This document shows positions 1-11,839 of a DNA stretch of 64,000 nucleotides, piece after piece. Origin of the DNA: Buxus sempervirens (taxonomy: Eukaryota; Streptophyta; Magnoliopsida; Buxales; Buxaceae); the NCBI GenBank assembly GCA_947561395.2, contig OX387190.1, positions 18,470,858 to 18,534,857 on the forward strand. The letters are read 5' to 3'. Every line of letters starts with the position of its first letter. The stretch's first letter is position 1. A program made the translations under genes and the position numbers. The notes beneath the pieces were generated by a model. The model saw only the letters and a program-made list of their open reading frames with translations, was not told the origin of the DNA and made no database searches.

Positions 1-2682
1 TTTTCTGTGGTATCTACGCCTGTTCATGGTATGTGTGGATTGCGTTCCTCAGATGGGTGGCCCAGTGTTAGATAGGCTTGGGCATCACTGTGCATCAATA
101 GGGTCACACAAGGCTATGATTTTAAAGCCGTAAAACTGTAGAGCCAGGTTTGGTAATAGATATGGTACTCCAGATCAGGCAAGAACCCAATTTCTCGAGT
201 TAATGTAAGTGTTATTGATCAATGGCATGTTTCTAAGAGGCTTAGCATGCATGAATTAAGGTCCAACAACGTTTAAAAGTTTGCTGAAAAATCAAAAATT
301 TTTTTTAAGTTGCGATCTGTTTTGCGGTTGAAAAATCGTTGATTTGCATTTCTGGCGATTTTCGCTGCGTGCAAGCGAAGTGGGGTGACGTGCTAAGCAA
401 AACAGGCGAAATGGGAGAGGGAGGGGGTGCAAATTTTTTTTGGCGATTTTTTTGCAGTGCGTCGGTCAAACGTGATGGCATGACGAAGAAATTTGGTGAA
501 ACTTCCTCAAAATAAAAGAACTCTTAATTCTTGTCTTTGTTGATTTTTCCATTGATTGATCATACAAAATGTTGTTTCGTGCCCTCTGCGGCATAACCCA
601 TCGGCACTGAAACAATAAACCTTGAGGTCAAAAGGCTCATGAATGACCTAAAGATTGGTAGGTGGCTTATGTAAATGATTGTTGTGGAAGGGATTCTTCT
701 CCCTGATATGTGGGACAGTTCCTAGTGATGGTGGTGCTGTTTGAGGGTGCCATCGACCAGGAAGAGAATCTCTCCCCCAACTATCATATATACAAGTAGC
801 TTCTCTTGATCTCTCTTTCCAACTGTAACCAAACAATTTGGATAAAAAGGAATAGTGTTTTGACACGAATCAGTTTATTATATTTTGTGGTTGCATTTTA
901 AGATTAAAGTTTAATTTCAGATTCTATGAATTTTTTTTCTTGGATAAATGGACCGGGCTCAGCTTTATCAATATTTTGTATGCCTAAACTCAGCGGGCTA
1001 GGAATTTCCAATGTATGAACTTTTTAAACCTTGAAATCAGTATGGTTGGAGCTCTCCTAAGCCTGATGTGGTAGGCCCCAGTGTTGTCCTACTAGTATAA
1101 AACATTTTTTCTGTGTTGGACAGAATAAATACTTAAAACCCTCATTGGTCTGTGTTGTGTTGGTGTCAAAGTTCCTCTGCACTACAGGTAATTCTTCTAG
1201 GATGTGGAAATATCCATCTCATATTGCTATTGATAGTATGAAAGACTAAGTGTTCATATTGATTTTGGTCATCTCTATTTTCTTTATTTTGCCTAGACTA
1301 TGAATTAGGTGTTATGGTTTATCCATGTGATGTGTCTTCTCGTATTTTAAGTGTATTTGGAATCAAGGCATTTTTTTTTCTTGTGTACAATGAAGCCAAT
1401 ATAGCTTTGTCTTCTATGAAAGAGTTACCTGAGAAATTTTTTTTTGCATGTTCTTCAAGGTTGCTTATTTATTTAACTTCTTTTGGTCTGCTGGGATGGT
1501 TGTTTCACTTGTTCATGAGTCATGTGGTTAACTATTCTTGGCTATATTATGTGTAATGATGTGATATAGGTTGAAGAGATTCTCAAATTTCAATAACTGC
1601 CTAGATTGTTTGGTTTTTATGTTGTATTAAGATAATTTGAGTTCTTTTACACCTTATTTATGGGTCTCATTCTATAGTTGGTTCCAACACTCTTAAGTGC
1701 CCCTTGCACATGCCTAACATAGTAACATGTATAACCGAAGTAAAAATACTATGTCATCTATCCTGTCCTGAAAAATTATTTGGTTTTTATTCCATAGTTT
1801 CAAAGTTAATATCCATCCATGTTTTTAAAACCTAAACTATTCCTGATGTTCACATCAATAAAAACCTGGGGCTGTTTATCTCTTAGAAGGTGATTCTGTC
1901 TGGATGACATCTAAAAGCCAGATAGAATCAGTGGCTTGATTGTTCATTTCCATGGTGAGTTTGTGTTTCTTTTATGCATTTAATCATCCTCAATTTTTCG
2001 TCTATTTCTTTTTTTTCCCCTCCCTTTGCAGAATACTCTGTTTCCCCACAAGTCCTCAGATTTTATAGTTAATATGATAAATTTTACTATCAGATAAACG
2101 ATTAACAATACTTAAATTTGGAAATGTTAATGTTTGGCAGATCTCTCTCTTGTTTTTGTTATTAAGGTATGGTCCATATTGGTGAGTAGGAACAAAATAT
2201 GGGGATTGGATGCATTGGATTCATGCCTGGTACTCCGGTAGCTGAAATGTGGTGATGTGTGCAAAATGCTTACAGGTTTCCAGTTTATATTTCCAATAAA
2301 TTTGCTTCTTCCGTTTATAAAGTTACAAGATTATTTAACCATCCTCCAGTTGTTAGGTTTTTTTGTTAGCCCCCAGTTTGTGGGCCTGATGAAGTCTAAT
2401 TCTAACTGGGATCTCACTGGAATTATTTATCTATATTGTAATGTTTATAAATGAATCTCTTATCCCAGATTGAATTCTTATAAATGAATCTCTTAATTAT
2501 TTTTTACAAGAATTTTTCAATAGTTAATATCTTTAAACTAGCTTTGTCAACTGTAGCACATCTAATCATGCACATTTGTTTTCAATTCATTTTGGTTCTG
2601 CAAATAGTTTATTATCTTTATAAAAATTACTTATAAAAATTATTTTTATTATTTTTAGATATAATCATATCAGGGGTAGTAA
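1..2682. other. Unassigned left flank of Helitron copy 1
   Basis: No coding region convinces in any frame; the longest open frames (about 80 codons at 1314-1556 and 72 codons on the minus strand at 648-866) have low-complexity or unrecognisable translations. The stretch is moderately AT-rich with many T-runs and no obvious TE termini. It could be intron, UTR or intergenic DNA of a gene lying to the left, but nothing here proves that. Confidence 0.3.
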
Positions 2683-5137
2683 TCTATACTACAATTAAAA
2701 GCATGAACTATCTTAAGTGTTTTTCTTTTTCACACACCTAAAATACCCCCTTCTAAAATCTTTATTTAATTTCAAAAGTAACATTTTCTTTTTTTTATTG
2801 CCGTGAATCTGATAAAGTTCTACTAAATTAGATAAACCTTGATTATATAAATATGTATGATAAAATTTTAATTAATAAAATCCTATTAAATTAGATTAAC
2901 CTTAATTATATTTATCTAAAATGCTTTAATTAACTAATAAAACCAAAATTATTAATAACTTATATTCATTATTCTAGAATATTTAATTCAAAATCTACTT
3001 GTACTTTATCTAAAAGAATTTTAAATAGAATATTTAATTTCGAAATTAACTTTTTTTGTTATTAGGTAAGTCTAATAAAATCCTAATAATTAGATAAACC
3101 TTAATTATATTTATCTAAAAGATTTTTATTTAAATAATATAAATCTAAAGTATTGATAATAATAATTTTTTTATATCTACCCATTATTCTAGAAAAATTA
3201 ATTCAAAACTTTTTGCACTTGTCTAAAAGAATTGTAATTGAATAAAATAAAAATATTTTGTTAAAATTAATTTTAGTCAATATCCAAAAGAATTTTAACG
3301 TAAAACAAATGAATTAATATATACATATATGTGCATGCGTGTGCGTGCATGTGCCTTCGTGTGTGTGTGCATTCCAATAGAGTTGAATGTAAATTCAATT
3401 CCTAATATTTAAATATTATTAGTGGCCATTTATTTCAATTAACATAATACTTCGACTCGAGAGCAATTTATTATTAAATTTTATTATCAATTTACACAAG
3501 AAACGTAAAAGGCAAACATACTATTGGTATTTTATTTTTTAACAACTACCATGTGCAAAGTATGTGCATATTGAATAAATGTATATGGTATGTTCAATAG
3601 ATACTTAGGTTATAATTAAGGTTATTATGAATAAGGTAATTCAAGGTTAGCTATATATCTTAACCCATTCAATAGATAGATAACTATAGGTAAAATGTAA
3701 TGAAATAAATTAGTTACCTTGTGATTACTAAACATTTAGTTAACTCCAATATCTCAAATTAAGTACTTCGTAAAAGGCAAACAAATCAAATAAAATTAAA
3801 TAAGAGTTAGACTAATTCATTAAAGAAAAGCAAAATTAAACAAGAATTAAATCGAGAGATAGTAAATATAACTTTTATAGAATTTTATTTACTTCTTGAT
3901 GATAATAGATTTACCTATTTCATTAATGAGATGCATGTTATAGAGAAATATAAATTGGCATATATGAAATGGTGGTGGTGAAGTTTGTAGGAATAACAAT
4001 TATTTTAAGCAATATATTTAAAAGTTTAAATCATGTAAATAATTTGTCAAGATCATTCATAATTTGTTATCATCAATCAAAATATAATATGTGTGACAAC
4101 TATAAATAACAATCTCACCATGCTTTAAAATGAGAAAACAAAATTCAACTATTTACAATGAAAATTGCATTGTGAAATGATGTGTCATTCGATGAAGTCG
4201 CATATTTTCAAGCTAATTTTTTAGAATATAATTATTAAAGTTTATATTATGAAATTATTATTTTAAAATTATAAGAACACATTTAACATAATTAAAAAAA
4301 ATTGGAATCCAATCAAATAAACATAAAAAATAAATAAATTATAAAAAATTCTAAAATAAAACTGACTTCACTAAAATATATTAAATATAATAATCATTTT
4401 AAATTATTAAAAATATCAAAGCTCTGTTTTTCATGCATTATATTGTATGGCCTTAAGTCTCATGTTAAATATATTTATTATTTTAATTATTAACATATTA
4501 AATTATATTAATATATCATATTAAAACATTACAATACTATATTATCAAAATTACTTTCATTATTATTTTAATTATAATAATATATGTTATAAAAAGTATT
4601 TATTAATTGTTTTGATAATTATTAGTAAAATAATTAATCTATTAATTATATTAATTTTTATGCTAATGTGATTATATTAATATATTAATATGGCACTTTA
4701 GTATGTATTAGTTATTTCAATAACTTATATACTTAATTAATTAAAATTAAGTATTTTGATAGTTATTAATATATATTAATAGTTTAATTATATTCTATTT
4801 GGTTAATTTTATTATTATTTTAAGATCTCCGGTACTTTGAGATGATGTTGATGGTCATTTACATCCAATGATTCACAACAACATGAATTTGCACCCGGGG
4901 AATAGAAATATTGACCAAAATATTTCAAATCATCCATGCCTTGGGAATGGCAACTAAATGACACATGGAATATGGGGTACAAACCATGCTACATATTAGA
5001 GATCTTCCTTGAGTTATTAGGGGTTGAAAACACACTAGTATTGTTCTTTTTTTTTATTTGAATTTAGTAGGATTTTATTAGTAATTCTAATTATCACAAC
5101 CTTTAGATGAGTATTAGAGAAGAGTCTAATTAAGTGG

Positions 5138-6235
5138 TGAAAAACACGGTTTAGACTCTAACAACACCTAGAGAGGGGTGAATAGGTGTAAACGATTGTG
5201 GAATAAAATTCTACTAATTAAAGACAAGTCCTTAATTAATAGGCATGCACAAGTCTTGAACAAATAGCAACTAATCACACAAAATTGCAAAGAAAGTAAT
5301 GAGACAACACAAGCAATTTTGGTGACGAAGGGAAAACTCTAAGAGAACTCTCAACAAGAAAAACCCTCTGGGCGATCAGGTGCCACCTCAGAAAATTCAC
5401 TATAAGAAGAAGACTTATAGACAGTGGTTCAGACGACCCAATACAGACTTTGACTCACAGTGTAAGTATCTTGAGAACTCTTCAGATTTGCAACCTTGAA
5501 ACAATCCAGAACTTTGAATATCTTCTTAGTGAAGCGCCAAATGAACTCGCTCAGCAACCGTAGGAACTCCCACGAGCAAGCTCTCTAACCTGGAACTCCA
5601 AGGTAAGATAAGAGAGAAGAAAGAAAGGTTTTGATGGCTCAAAGGTAGAAAGGGAAGGAGAAGAAGTTCTCTTCCTCACACACATGATTTTAGGGTTCTA
5701 AAAACGTCTCGGGTAACCCTAAAGAACGTCTAAACAATCCTTATATAAGTTAGAAAGAAGTAGAGAAAGAATAGGAAACAAATCAGAAAAGATCGGAATT
5801 TTATAACTGATTTTCTGTATTGAACGTTCGAACGTTCATTGAACACGGCTCTAACGTTCAATACGTAGAATTACTTCACCTTTTCTCGTTCGAACGAAAG
5901 TCTTACGTTGAGTTTAAATAACACAAACGATCGAACGTTGGGACTAACATTGGTGAACGCAACTCTCGGGTTTCTCTGCAGACCTTGAATGTTCGAACGA
6001 CAAGTCTTGTCTTCTCTAATGCAACTCTCGGGTTTGATTGTATTTGAACTTTGCACTGAGCGTTTGAATGACACATCAAACGACTATCTAACGATCACTA
6101 TAACTTCCTCAATTTGACTCCGACTTAGACGCCGTTTGAACCAAGACTCCTACAACCTATCCCAAACACTTTGAACACCTTGAAAACTTACTTTTTGACA
6201 CGGAATTAAGCCAATATAAAATATTGAACCTAACA
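5138..6235 (-). repeat. Solo LTR of the copia family (1098 bp)
   Basis: Begins TGAAAAACAC and ends CCTAACA, flanked by the 5-bp duplication AGTGG (5133-5137 and 6236-6240). It is clearly related along its length to the 1151-bp LTRs of the copia element 80 bp downstream, but more diverged and missing part of the short tandem repeats. On the minus strand a TATA-like TTATATAAGG lies at about 5742-5752. There is no internal region or second LTR, so it is the product of LTR-LTR recombination. Helitron copy 2 shows the empty site (one AGTGG) at the matching position near 27621-27630. Confidence 0.9.
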
Positions 6236-6317
6236 AGTGGGATGTTATTAATAATTGCAATTATTAAAATTCTTTTAGTTAGATAAGTATTGGAGAAGTC
6301 TGAATGCCTAAAGATGG

Positions 6318-7468
6318 TGAAAAACACAGTTTAGACTCTAAATCACCTAGAGGGGGGTGAATAGGTGAAACCGATTGCGGAATAAAATTTATATCAATTA
6401 AAAAATAGTTCTTAATTAATAGGCATGCACAAGTCTGAGCACTTAACAATCCATCACACAAAATTGCAAAATAAAGAAAGGACCACACAAGCAATTTTGG
6501 TGACGAAGGGAAAACTCTAAGAGAACTCTCAAAGAGAAAAACCCTCCGGGCGATAAGGTGCCACCTCTGAAAATCACTATAAGAAGAAGACTTACAATAG
6601 TGGTTCAGACGACCCAAACTGACTCTGACTCACAATGTAAATATCTGAATAACTCTTCAGATTTGCATCCTTGCAACGATCCAGAACTCTGAATATCTTC
6701 TTAGTGAAGCGCCAAACGAACTCGCTCAGCAACCGTAGGAACTCCCACGAGCAAACTCTCCAACCCGGAACTCCAAGGTAGAAAAGAAAGATTAAGAAAG
6801 GTTTTGATGGCTCAAAGAAGAAGAAGGAAGAGGAAAAAGATCTCTTGCTCTCACACACGTTTTTAGGGTTCTCTAAAACGTCTTCGGTAACCCTCACAAT
6901 AACCTAGACACTACTTAAATAGATTGGGAGAAGGTAAAAGAAGAAAAGGAAACAAATCAGAAAAGATTGGACTTCTAAAACTGAAGTTTGTTAATGAACG
7001 TTCGAACGCTCAGCGAACGCGGCTCGAACGTTCAAGACAAAAAACTCACTTTTCTTCTTCTTGTTCGAACGGTCAGAAAACGAGAGGCGAACGCTGCTCT
7101 CGGGTTTCTCTGTTGAACTCCATCGGTCGAACAGTCAGCGAACGTTCAGCCCACACTGCTCTCTGGTTTCTCTGAGTGTCACCAACGGTCGAACGGTCAG
7201 CGAACGTTCAGCCCACGCTGCTCTCGGGTTTCTTTGTGTGTCACCAACGGTCGAACGTTCAGCGAACGTTCAGCCCACGCTGCTGTCGGGTTTCTTTGTG
7301 TGTCACCAACGGTCGAACGGTCGGCAAACGTTGGTCGTAACTTTATCAATTTTACTCCGATCATAACCCCGTTTGAACCGCAATACTTATAACCTATCCC
7401 AAATACTTTGACCATATTTATAAGACCTTTTTGACACGGAATAAAGCCAAAACAAAATAATCCTTACA
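6318..7468 (-). repeat. 3' LTR of the copia element (left copy)
   Basis: 1151 bp, TG...CA bounded, same length as the right copy at 18600-19750. It contains about four tandem ~62-bp units (7085-7335) rich in GAACG/CGTTC half-palindromes. A degenerate TATA-like stretch on the minus strand (about 6914-6925) lies at the place where the related solo LTR has TTATATAAGG. Substitutions between the two LTRs concentrate in the tandem-repeat part. Confidence 0.92.
7085..7335. repeat. Tandem ~62-bp repeats inside the LTR
   Basis: About four head-to-tail units, each with GAACGTTCAGC, a CTGCTCTCGGGTTTCT core and CACCAACGGTC. The same block is present in the right LTR at about 19370-19610. The units differ mainly in the hexamers around CGAACG. 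Confidence 0.75.
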
Positions 7469-7470
7469 AA

Positions 7471-7480
7471 CTCCCCCTTT
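7471..7480 (-). other. Polypurine tract of the copia element
   Basis: On the minus strand this reads AAAGGGGGAG, two bases before the TG of the 3' LTR at 7468. Position and composition are those of the plus-strand primer of LTR retrotransposons. Confidence 0.85.
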
Positions 7481-8944
7481 GGCTATTCCGTGACAAAATT
7501 AACAAGACTTATTCTAATTGTTGTGAACCACCAAGCAACAATTTGAACAAGAAAAAAACATAAAAAATTTAACATGACCTCCCCCTAAACCTTTTAAACC
7601 CATACATATTCACCTGTTCCTGAAACATCAAACAAATTGAAAATACCAAGTGAAAAGCAAGGGTAATAGAAACAACCAAACACAAGTAATAGAATGAGCT
7701 CACAATTATCAAAAGTACTAATTTCTCATTCATTTACTTTACACTATTTACATTTGGACATTCATGAACCACCAACAAAAGTATTCAACACAATATACAT
7801 TCATGATGAACAACAAACCAAAATATTAACATCCATGTTCCATGTTCAATACATCCACCCAAAATAATCATGCTTATCATTCAAATTTAACACAAGACTT
7901 CTCCCCCTTTTTGTCACAACTAGACAAAGGGATCATTCCACTAATGAGATGGCCCAGCACCATCACCCACTCCACTGCCACCACCTCCACTCGAACCCGG
8001 AGCCTCAGTAGCAAGATCTTCATCATCCACTTGATTAAAGTACCCTTCCAATGCAGATTCGAGCTTTCCAAACGACGTTTGCAAATTTGATTGTTGAAGC
8101 TCAAGTCGCTCAAACCGAAGAACCATGTCTTTATGGTGCCTCTGCAAGTAAGAGAGAATCTGGGTATTTTGTTCTTTGAGGGACAGGAGTTCCTCATGCA
8201 AAGAAGCGGGAGGGTGAGCCTCAGTAGGATCATCCGGATTTGGAGCCGGAGTGGAAGACAAATGAGCACGGCTTTGTTTAAGAGTGGATTCGGTGATAGG
8301 GTTTGAAGCCTTACACAACTCTAATGGAGGAAAAGCAACATTCAAAGCACGAACTAAACGGGCAATCAAGCACCCATAGGGAAGACCATACGTCTTCTTG
8401 GAATTGAAGAAAATATCTAGGATTTTGGAGCAAATGACCGAAGGCAAATCAATAGAATGATGCTTCTTCAAAGCATACAGAAACAAGAATTTATCAAAAG
8501 GGACAGAGGATTTATGGGCTACGGGAAACAAGTTGTGACTTTGAATACGAAAAATCACAATGGTTTCAGCCGTAAAGTATTTAACAGACAAAGCACCACC
8601 TCTAAAAACCCAATTTCCTCTTCCAAGATGTAGAAGAGTATCAACAACCTCATTTTGAAAATCAGGGGTAGGAGGAGGATAAGGAAATTGAGGTTCCGGG
8701 ACCCGAGGAAGACCAAAAACCGAGGCAAGAACATCGGGTCCAACACGAAAAGGAGTGCCTCAAAGAAAAGTTGAGAATTCAAAATTTTCAAAATCAACAT
8801 CATGGATGTTGGTGTAGAATTCTCTAACTAGCTCTACAGAGGGAAGAATAAAGTTTCCAAACATTGAATCCCAACCCCTATTTTTAAAGCAATCTGAGAC
8901 CTCATTAGGAAGCGTTGCAAATTTAACCTCTCTTTCTAGGATGA

Positions 8945-11713
8945 TGTGAGACATGGAAAAAATCACCGGAATGATCATCCCTCCGTCAACACACGGGCTC
9001 AACGCAAAAATGGGAGAGTCGCCACCATTCATAATTTTGGGGTGTGAATGGACACCAAAGGATAAAAAATAAGCAAAAAAGAGACAAAAGAAACATTCTA
9101 GGGTAAAAATAACCCTACTTGAAAATCAAATCCAGAGATGGGTAAGGGGATTAGATTATGAACGGGGGAAGGTGTTAGGCACCCCCATTCATCCACACGA
9201 AGTGGTAGCCAAGTGTATGTTCATGCAAAAATAAGAACGCTTGCTAAAATCATAGAAAACCTTGAAAAAGGACCAATGTATGATATTTTCACATGAAGAT
9301 CTAAATGGATTCTAGATCCTCTCTTATATCAATATCATTTCTGGAATACCACAAAAAGATGGAAATCAAAGCACAAGTTATTCAAAAACCAAGTTGAATC
9401 AAATCCGGAAAATTCGGTGAAAAGTAATGCCATTTGTCTTGAAATCATTCAAATACAATTTTAAATCAAATCAAACCAAATCCATTTGAAAGATTACAGT
9501 AAATAAGAGTCTCATGCAAAATTTCACTTCATTCCGATAAAAATCCTAGGAGTTATGCTCCTTTGAAGTTGATGCTGGGGATTTTTAAAAGTGATAAGTG
9601 GGCAACTTTGGGAAATTGCATAGAAAATTCCACTCCATAAAAATCCACGAAATTTGGTGTGATTGAAGTCTGTATGGCTGTCTTTCAAAAGAAACTAGCC
9701 TCATACAAAAATCCCTTCGGATGGGCCTTGGGTGGTCTCCCGAATAGGCCCCGAAGATCACAGATTTACCCAGAAAAGTACAAATGAACAGTTCTGAGTA
9801 AATCGGCTACCAATAATTCAAATGGAATCCAAAAATTATGAAACCAACTGGATTTGAAAATAGACTCATAAAGGAGTACTCAAAAATAAAATCACTCAAA
9901 TCGGACTTAAAACGAACACATGGCGCTCCGTCGAAGTGACAAGTTCTGTATTTGAACCTGAACTGTCCACTCAACTTCGACAGAGAGATGTCAAAAATCC
10001 GTTTGATAGAAATTTATGAAATTTGGTGGACATAAACTAGACAGGCTCAACTTTCCCATGGTTTTAGAATCGCTCCAAAATTCATCCGGACGATGAAGTT
10101 ATGAGCGTCCGAAGTCAGGGTACAGTTGCTGTCCAGTTAGGCCCTTTTTGAGTAAAACCAACTCAAAACTGTGATAAAGTGTGTGAGATTCGTGTGAGAT
10201 GAATCCAAAACCTTGAAAAATCATTTGAAAACATTCCAGAATTGATTGAAGCCATTTATTTGAGATTTATCACAATAAATGCAATAAACCCCAAATATGA
10301 GCCTATCCCACCAAAGTAGTGATATGTATGTGCAAGTGTGAAAAACCAAACAAGATCAATAGCATGCATACATATTCATCAAAATGAGGTTCTAAAATAG
10401 CCTAGGGTTCCGTTCCATTATCGTTTCCCTCTGTTCTCTCTCCCCGTTAAACACGGTTCTTCAAGATAATCAAGGGTACTTTGAATATGAAACGGTCTAC
10501 AATCAATCAAAAGGCTTTATGCTACATAGGTTCTAGTACTAGGGTCAATCCGCAGTCTCGTTTCTCCTAGATCCCGCCTCCACGTTTTACGGCTAGGGGG
10601 AGTCTCGAGATACTTTGAGCCGGGGAAGGGTTTTCACACACAAAGAAGGCCTTATTCTACAAAAAGGTAGAAGAATAGATCTAGATCTAGGAATGTAAAG
10701 ACAGAAAATAAAAGAAAAGTTTGAGGCTTACCTGGGTTCTGGATGCGATCCCGCAGCGGTTTTCTTCTTCTCTTGGAGTTCTTCTTGACGAGAATTCAAA
10801 ACAAGAGTTGATTGCCATTTGCTTAAGGAGGAGCCTCCTATTTATAGGCAAAGGTTAGGGTTAGGGTTGGTGAGATTGGTAGACACAACATAATGTCTAT
10901 AGTCCACCAACCTTAACCCTAAGGCTATTTCCGAGATTTCCCCTCATTTAATGAGGGATATGATGGTAAAAGTGAACAGCTCTCGGAAAACCCTAATTTT
11001 GAGCAAAACTTGTGTATCCGGTATATCAGACCGGATACACAAGGGCCTTAAGGTATCCGGTCTATGATGCCGGATACACTGAGGTCTACTTGTATCCGGC
11101 ATTTTCCACCGGATACAAAGAAGGACACTTGTATCCGGCCTGAGTTGCCGGATACAAGGAAAAAAGCCTTTTTTTTCGAATTTTAACACAGGCAATACTT
11201 ATTTACATGTATTATCGTTTAAGTAAATGGCTTTACTTAAGATATTACATGTAAATAAGCAAACACCCCCCCCCCCCCATTTGAATCCATTAAAAATAGT
11301 TCCAGACCCAAATTCCAAGTGAATAAAAAGTCAACTTTCCAGTTCTAGGCAAAATTCTGATTTTTTAGGTCTGGAAAAAAGGTTCAATATGTTAAAACCA
11401 AGGTATTCGCCAAGATTTAAAATCTCAAAAAATTCTTTTATGCAATAACATGGCTAAAAACCTGATTACCGGGAAAAATTATCTTGAAATCTGGCTTTAA
11501 AAAATATTTCATTTTCTGGGGTCAAAAGTCAACAAAATTCAACCCGAAAAAGTTTGATTTTGCACAAAAGATTGAATTCGGGCCTTTTCCTTTTCCGTTT
11601 TGGATTCAAATGGGTTAAGTATCTCAAACCCAATGCAAAGAACTGAAAATTCCAATAAAATATTTCTCTCCTTCAAGATTTATCAAAAATCGTGCAATTT
11701 TGGGGTGTCTACA
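8945..11713 (-). mobile_element. Tat-like solo LTR, copy A (2769 bp), inside the envelope-like ORF
   Basis: On the plus strand it starts TGTGAGACATGG and ends GGGGTGTCTACA, flanked by GATGA (8940-8944 and 11714-11718). It is related over its whole length to copies B (37162-39441) and C (47536-50049), which lie in the opposite orientation. The transcription strand is inferred to be minus from a TATAAATA box (10839-10846) followed 108 bp on by a consensus splice donor CAG|GTAAG (donor at 10731). A four-hairpin array lies upstream of the TATA box. It carries a 16-base C-run near 11264-11279. No protease/RT/integrase coding sequence lies inside, so it is a solo LTR or an LTR-only derivative. Confidence 0.85.
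11014..11155. repeat. Four tandem 25-bp dyads (8-9-8) in LTR copy A
   Basis: Four units GTATCCGG-N9-CCGGATAC at 11014-11038, 11053-11077, 11092-11116 and 11131-11155. All arms are perfect, all spacers are exactly 9 nt, and all spacers differ in sequence. Unit period is about 39-40 bp. Confidence 0.9.
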
Positions 11714-11839
11714 GATGACAGACCTATCACAGAAAAAATCTTCAAAATTTTTACCAGCTCTCTTGTCTACAAAAAAGGACTCATCATACCTAGGTTTCTT
11801 ATTGGAATTTTTGGTGCCAAGAGATTTCTTCCTAGGCAT

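Larger units (their letters stand above)
7941..11839 (-). pseudogene. Envelope-like ORF downstream of pol, split by an LTR
   Basis: The ATG is at 11837-11839. The frame runs to 11719, is interrupted by the solo LTR plus one duplicated target (8945-11718), resumes exactly in frame at 8944 and ends at 7941. The coding part would be about 374 codons. A premature TGA at 8760-8762 breaks it again. The middle part (WDSMFGNF, VELVREFYTNI, then FRVGPDVL) resembles the 'putative plant transposon protein' domain common in ORFs downstream of pol in Sirevirus-type elements. The C-terminal third has a heptad-rich segment (EELLSLKEQN... to LESALEG) that should form a coiled coil, followed by a Gly/Ser-rich tail. 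Such ORFs are often called envelope-like, but I see no clear transmembrane or signal segment, so the function is unproven. Confidence 0.7.

Noticed and set aside
6279-7415. Frames of 70-130 codons in the copia LTRs (also 18522-19697)
   Set aside because: They repeat in both LTRs, overlap each other on both strands and have no domain; they are shadows of repeat sequence.
11014-11155. CRISPR-like pattern (regular repeats with variable spacers)
   Set aside because: Only four units, 9-nt spacers, palindromic arms, inside a plant LTR; not a CRISPR array.
10944-11195. 83-codon frame with repeated IRxxxPDT motifs on the minus strand
   Set aside because: It is the translation of the four-dyad array; the other LTR copies do not keep the frame.
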